From positions 1 to 22,965 of the IMG/VR virus record IMGVR_UViG_3300020172_003305: a DNA stretch of 22,965 nucleotides, one strand, 5' to 3'. Below are positions 20,410 to 22,965 of the stretch, piece by piece. The first letter of the stretch is position 1. Every line of letters starts with the position of its first letter. The stretch comes from a virus. Both the position numbers and the translations under genes were made by a program. Below the pieces are notes generated by a model. The model made no database searches, was not told where the DNA came from, and was given only the letters and a program-made list of their open reading frames with translations.

Positions 20410-20913
20410 ATGAAACAACTAACAGGAAGTTTTATAGACCAAACATTCAAGTCACTATTTGCGGAGCGAAACGCAAAGTACGGTGAAGGTTGGTCTTGGC
20501 GAAAAGAACACCAAGAAGAAAGCGTATTCCTCAGCGAAATCTATAGAGGTCTGAATGTCTTGTCGAAGTGGCAGGAAGAAGGCGCAAAAGGCGCACCCGA
20601 AATTTTCTTAAATGGTTACAGCGTTCACGAACAGGTGATCCCTGTCCTCGTCACCGAATACCTCGGCAAAGAAGTTTGTGCGAAACCTGAAGAACTCCGG
20701 GTGGAGACACGAGAACAAAAATTCAACAAGTTCTTGAAATGGGCGAATGAGCATCATTTTGAGCAACACACAACTGAGCAATTGACCGAGCAAAGCGGCT
20801 TCTCCTACCAAACCACCTTAAAGTATTTACAGGAGACCCCAACTTTCCGTAAACTCAAAAAGGGTTTGTGGGAAATCCGTGACGCAAAAGCAGACAGAGA
20901 AGCACAGAAGTAA
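20410..20913 (+). CDS. Protein with C-terminal HTH-like domain, 167 aa
   Basis: I start at the ATG at 20410, because GGAG lies 6 bases before it; the ATG at 20398 contains that ribosome site. The N-terminal half includes FAERNAKYGEGWSWRKEHQ and is of unknown type. The C-terminal 60 residues (FNKFLKWANEHHFEQHTTEQ, then SGFSYQTTLKYLQ and GLWEIRDAK) look like a winged-helix/HTH module. Probably DNA-binding; no family named. Confidence 0.65.
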   Translation: MKQLTGSFIDQTFKSLFAERNAKYGEGWSWRKEHQEESVFLSEIYRGLNVLSKWQEEGAKGAPEIFLNGYSVHEQVIPVLVTEYLGKEVCAKPEELRVETREQKFNKFLKWANEHHFEQHTTEQLTEQSGFSYQTTLKYLQETPTFRKLKKGLWEIRDAKADREAQK

Positions 20914-20953
20914 TTAAACATAAACAACCAAACAGAAAGGTAGACAATAAACA

Positions 20954-21166
20954 ATGAAACTAAGAAAACAAAAGCGCACGTTCGAGACAACCTCGGTGCG
21001 AATTCATGAACTCCGTTCACAGATAGAGGCTGCGAAAGCAGAACTCGCAGAGGAACTCGCATACTTGGAGCAATACAAGGTTGACGTTGAGGTAACTTCT
21101 CGCTGTATTACCGATGAACTCGGTGTTAAGCCGATGTTCAAATGGCAGGTAGACGCATGGGTGTGA
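20954..21166 (+). CDS. Small coiled-coil protein, 70 aa
   Basis: A basic start (KLRKQKR) is followed by a helical region (IHELRSQIEAAKAELAEELA) with heptad character, then a short beta-like end (GVKPMFKWQVDAWV). The leader has ATAAACAACCAA at 20920-20931, a GAAAGG, and ATAAAC directly before the ATG. Function unknown. Confidence 0.6.
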   Translation: MKLRKQKRTFETTSVRIHELRSQIEAAKAELAEELAYLEQYKVDVEVTSRCITDELGVKPMFKWQVDAWV

Positions 21167-21396
21167 CCAAACCATACCTAGTCCGTTGGGAAATGATCTA
21201 TGAAGCGGATAATCACCTAGACGCAATCGCTCAGGCTTATGCAGAGATATGCGGCTTGGCACACGACCCCTCTCAGGGGGCGAATTATGTGACTGTCATG
21301 TATGACGGCGACCACTCCATCAAGACATCTATGCAAATAGACGAGGCGTTAAATCTTGTCGATGCACAAGAGCAAAGGCTTCTTGATCGTGAATAA
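21157..21396 (+). CDS. Small orphan, 79 aa
   Basis: The ATG at 21157 overlaps the upstream stop by 10 bases and follows CAGGTAG at about 6 bases; an in-frame ATG at 21142 is an alternative. The sequence (VRWEMIYEADNHLDAIAQAY and YVTVMYDG) suggests a ferredoxin-like alpha/beta fold. It resembles small phage proteins with a VRW-type strand, a helix and a second strand; function unknown. Confidence 0.6.
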   Translation: MGVTKPYLVRWEMIYEADNHLDAIAQAYAEICGLAHDPSQGANYVTVMYDGDHSIKTSMQIDEALNLVDAQEQRLLDRE

Positions 21397-21535
21397 GCGT
21401 AAGGTCGGTATCATTTTGTCTATCAAGATGTCCTTGGTAGTCCTCTTGAGTCCAATCCTTTTTACGTTGTATCAAATAAACAAGTTTGCGCGCAACAACC
21501 CTAAAGAGAAACCAGCAAAACCTTTCTACGAATAA
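21389..21535 (+). CDS. Single-span membrane protein, 48 aa
   Basis: GTG start overlapping the previous gene by 8 bases. A basic start (NKRK) precedes a hydrophobic span (residues 6-28, VGIILSIKMSLVVLLSPILF), and the end is a Lys/Pro-rich cytoplasmic or external tail. The overlap supports coupling. Function unknown. Confidence 0.5.
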   Translation: MNKRKVGIILSIKMSLVVLLSPILFTLYQINKFARNNPKEKPAKPFYE

Positions 21536-21570
21536 AATAAGATAAACTATTAACCTAAACGAGGAACTTA

Positions 21571-21732
21571 ATGAACCCTGTTATTGAACTCATCGACAAA
21601 TCAATCAAAACCATCTCGGGTCGTGAACTTGTTGCGTCCTCGGAGATGGTTGATCTACTTTTAGATCTCCGTATGTTGTGCGAACTGCAAACTCCAGCAG
21701 CAGAACTTGCGATCGTTGGTGCGGAAATCTAA
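21571..21732 (+). CDS. Small helical orphan, 53 aa
   Basis: ATG preceded by GAGGAACTTA and by the leader motif ATAAACTATTAA (21542-21553). The product is helical and Leu/Glu-rich (ELIDKSIKTISGRELVASSE; MVDLLLDLRMLCEL). Its clean start signals and codon use make it likely real. No function can be given. It converges on the next gene. Confidence 0.6.
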   Translation: MNPVIELIDKSIKTISGRELVASSEMVDLLLDLRMLCELQTPAAELAIVGAEI

Positions 21733-21764
21733 TTCCGGGGAATAACCCAGAACTTAACAGTTAT

Positions 21765-21965
21765 TTAAAACAATGTTGGTGCGTCGTCAAAGGCGTTACG
21801 CGATTCCGTGCATATTCTGTGGGCATACCCAAGCGGCATTGAAGGACTTCGAGGTGCGCCAATATATTTCCCGTCTTTGTGTTCTACCCAACTTACTATT
21901 TTGACGCAATAAGAAGTATTTACTGTTTCAAACTCGACATTACAAATAGAGCAGGAAACTTTCAT
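21765..21965 (-). CDS. Small zinc-ribbon-like protein, 66 aa
   Basis: Cys5/Cys8 (CSIC) near the start with His49 and Cys52 (YAHRIC) make a likely zinc site; Cys20 is an alternative ligand. TAAGAT lies 6 bases before the ATG with no ribosome site, another possible leaderless start, although no -35 is visible. Function unknown. Confidence 0.6.
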   Translation of the reverse strand: MKVSCSICNVEFETVNTSYCVKIVSWVEHKDGKYIGAPRSPSMPLGYAHRICTESRNAFDDAPTLF

Positions 21966-21989
21966 AACCAGATCTTATCTGCTGTTGGG

Positions 21990-22021
21990 AGCCCCGTGCC
22001 TTCACAATAGGACACGGGGCT
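21990..22021. ncRNA. Strong hairpin upstream of the zinc-ribbon gene
   Basis: AGCCCCGTG pairs perfectly with CACGGGGCT (9 bp), extended by CCT/AGG after a single bulged A, around a 7-base loop. Neither side has a T-run, so it is not a typical terminator. It could be the start of a structured leader or a protein-binding dyad. Confidence 0.45.
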
Positions 22022-22063
22022 ATGCGCCGCCACCAAACAAAAGTCAAACAGTCTTGATGTCCT

Positions 22064-22085
22064 CCCGGCAAAAAGTCCGGGTTTT
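22064..22085 (+). terminator. Weak hairpin with T-run containing the end-repeat core
   Basis: CCCGG and CCGGG pair (5 bp) around CAAAAAGT and are followed by TTTT on the plus strand. No plus-strand gene ends nearby, so a terminator role is doubtful. The bases CCCGGCAAAAAGTC are the same as in the tandem repeat at the window end. Confidence 0.35.
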
Positions 22086-22143
22086 GCGACCGCCCCAGCA
22101 AACACAGCAACGGGCGCGAACAAGCCCATATAAATACAAATAA

Positions 22144-22165
22144 CCCCCACCCCGAAGGGTGAGGG
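22144..22165 (-). terminator. Intrinsic terminator with TTCG loop
   Basis: On the minus strand, CCCTCACCC pairs with GGGTGGGGG (9 pairs, one G-U) around the very stable TTCG tetraloop, followed by TTATTTGTATTT. It lies 22 bases after the stop of the 48-aa minus gene and is the clearest terminator in the window. The bases at 21966-22186 otherwise hold no gene I can support. Confidence 0.85.
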
Positions 22166-22186
22166 CTTGCGTTTGGGCTGAGAAGT

Positions 22187-22333
22187 TTAGATTTCCTCAG
22201 CGATTTCCCGAACGATTCCGAGACGAACGCGCTCGGCTTCTGCCGCTAATTCCTCTGCGTGAAAATACGCTTCAGCGAACTCCCACGAGACCAACGAATC
22301 GCAACCACGATTTCCTACAATTCCTCCGAACAT
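22187..22333 (-). CDS. Small acidic helical protein, 48 aa
   Basis: AGAAGGAG lies 7 bases before the ATG, and a strong terminator follows. The product opens MFGGIVGNRGCDSLVSW, then has one long Glu/Ala-rich helix (AEELAAEAERVRLGIVREIA). The good start and terminator make it a convincing short gene. Function unknown. Confidence 0.7.
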   Translation of the reverse strand: MFGGIVGNRGCDSLVSWEFAEAYFHAEELAAEAERVRLGIVREIAEEI

Positions 22334-22392
22334 AGTAACTCCTTCTAGTAACAAGGGACGGTATTGCCCCTATGCAACCAACAATAGCCGCA

Positions 22393-22415
22393 GGGTGTCA
22401 CAGAGTGTGACACCC
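22393..22415. promoter_or_regulatory. 10-bp inverted repeat, operator-like, between divergent genes
   Basis: GGGTGTCACA and TGTGACACCC are perfect inverted repeats around GAG. With a 3-base spacer it is a typical dimer operator, lying 60 bases from the minus gene start and 19 before the GNAT-like ATG. As RNA it would make a strong hairpin, but no T-run follows. Confidence 0.55.
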
Positions 22416-22433
22416 CTTCACTAACCTGCATTT

Positions 22434-22739
22434 ATGACTTATATATTCGAGGAGCGTGAAGCGCAAGTGCGACTTCACCATGACGGCGAGTGGGTGGGCT
22501 ATGTCTCATACGACATTGACCTCATGGATACCGATTACATCACTATTGGTTGGGTCAAATCATTTATTGAGGGCAAGGGATACGCAAGGGTGCTTATGGA
22601 GTGGTTGTATAACCGATATCCCAAGCACATGATTGATTGGGGAGAGTGTTTGCATCCTGCGTCTTTGGCGTTAGCAGAGGACTTCTATTCTCGGCATTAC
22701 GACCGCACTGCATATTTAGAACCTATGGAAATATCTTAG
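22434..22739 (+). CDS. GNAT-like acetyltransferase
   Basis: The 101-aa protein fits a compact GNAT fold: strands VRLHHDGEWVGYVSYD and DYITIGWVKSF, then the acetyl-CoA-binding loop EGKGYARVLMEWL near 46-58, a MIDWGECLHPASLALAEDFY segment and a final strand. GNAT enzymes move acetyl groups to amines on proteins, nucleotides or small molecules; the substrate is unknown. The ATG has no ribosome site, so the start may be leaderless. It is preceded by the operator-like repeat. Confidence 0.7.
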   Translation: MTYIFEEREAQVRLHHDGEWVGYVSYDIDLMDTDYITIGWVKSFIEGKGYARVLMEWLYNRYPKHMIDWGECLHPASLALAEDFYSRHYDRTAYLEPMEIS

Positions 22740-22844
22740 AAATATCATCACAACTGTTCCGACTCCAGGAGACTTGTGCAATGTCGGTAATGCGTTCAGA
22801 ATGGTGTTCAACGGTCGTTTGAGTGCACAGCAGGTTCTCGTATT

Positions 22845-22862
22845 TGTCTCAGTTCGGAGACA
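22845..22862. repeat. Hairpin in the gene-free right end
   Basis: TGTCTC and GAGACA pair around AGTTCG, and after one mismatch GTAT/ATAC extends the stem. It lies in 22740-22965, where I find no gene; the only open frame after an AGGAG (ATG at 22781) is 13 codons. Confidence 0.4.
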
Positions 22863-22910
22863 GATACCGACGAGTCCCGTTATTTGACATGCCAACGGGG
22901 CTATAATTTT

Positions 22911-22965
22911 GGCAAAAAGTCGAACGTTCCCGGCAAAAAGTCGAACGTTCCCGGCAAAAAGTCGA
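22911..22965 (+). repeat. 21-bp tandem repeat running off the window end
   Basis: Two full units (22911-22931 and 22932-22952) and 13 bases of a third are identical. Each begins GGCAAAAAGTC and ends with GAACGTTCCC, which contains the 8-bp palindrome GAACGTTC. A related core is at 22064-22077. The array follows a TATAAT at 22902-22907. It may be an iteron-type site; the total number of units is not visible. Confidence 0.75.

Noticed and set aside
21962-22150. 62-codon minus-strand frame ending at the zinc-ribbon gene
   Set aside because: It spans two hairpins and the strong terminator at 22144-22165; it has no ribosome site.
22781-22822. Short ATG frame after AGGAG
   Set aside because: Only 13 codons; too little to support a gene.
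22884-22907. TTGACA and TATAAT as a promoter before the end repeats
   Set aside because: The spacer is 12 bases, too short for a normal sigma70 promoter; kept only as a note.
22911-22965. End repeats as a CRISPR array
   Set aside because: Units are directly adjacent with no spacers, and no cas genes are present.

Overview
The window looks like part of the early and replication region of a tailed phage that infects an actinobacterium. The strongest evidence is a WhiB-type iron-sulfur regulator (3546-3902), a family essentially confined to actinobacteria and their phages. It sits with a primase-helicase, SSB, a RuvC-like resolvase, a ParB-like protein, an HNH endonuclease, a SNF2-type helicase and dozens of tightly packed small orphan genes. 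Base composition is moderate and AT-leaning by eye, which suits freshwater or marine actinobacteria better than high-GC Streptomyces or Mycobacterium, but that host guess is inference. I see no capsid, tail, portal, large terminase or integrase genes, and no rRNA, tRNA or CRISPR.

Layout. 1-79 is the end of a gene that starts outside the window. 185-1173 is a divergent pair of orphans. 1177-3902 (minus) is a WhiB, primase-helicase and HTH/small-terminase-like operon. A 26-bp divergent gap at 4399-4424 separates a zinc-ribbon orphan from a plus-strand run: RuvC-like, helical orphan, ParB-like, winged-helix, nuclease-fold-like and zinc-ribbon genes, then very A/C-rich small genes including a DUF6378-like protein (to 8763). 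At about 8800 the plus strand switches to T/G-rich, starting with a two-helix membrane protein. 9246-10213 is a promoter followed by four genes joined by ATGA overlaps, two of them tiny membrane proteins. 10225-11381 (minus) holds HNH, RHH-like and orphan genes. 11445-12897 (plus) is a leaderless metallophosphoesterase operon. 12950-13765 holds SSB and an acidic protein facing away from each other over overlapping promoters. 13762-15296 (minus) holds an orphan and a DUF932 protein. 15431-15997 is an exported lysozyme-like protein. 16124-19115 (minus) is an operon of orphan, MGYTHYW-family, LysM membrane protein and SNF2 helicase. 19180-22739 is accessory, with a papain-like candidate, a G-quadruplex motif, overlapping hairpins, helical orphans, a GNAT-like protein and several strong hairpins. 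The window ends inside a 21-bp tandem repeat.

How it may work together. WhiB, winged-helix, HTH and RHH-like proteins give transcriptional control. Primase-helicase, SSB, RuvC-like, ParB-like, HNH and SNF2 proteins handle replication and recombination. The exported lysozyme-like enzyme and the LysM membrane protein could act on the host wall. The regulatory layer is the most distinctive part: repeated leader motifs containing ATAAAC, a three-copy bipartite motif, starts about 7 nt after a -10 box (leaderless mRNAs), a shared TTGACA-containing 13-mer, and a set of mutually exclusive hairpins at 20163-20220.
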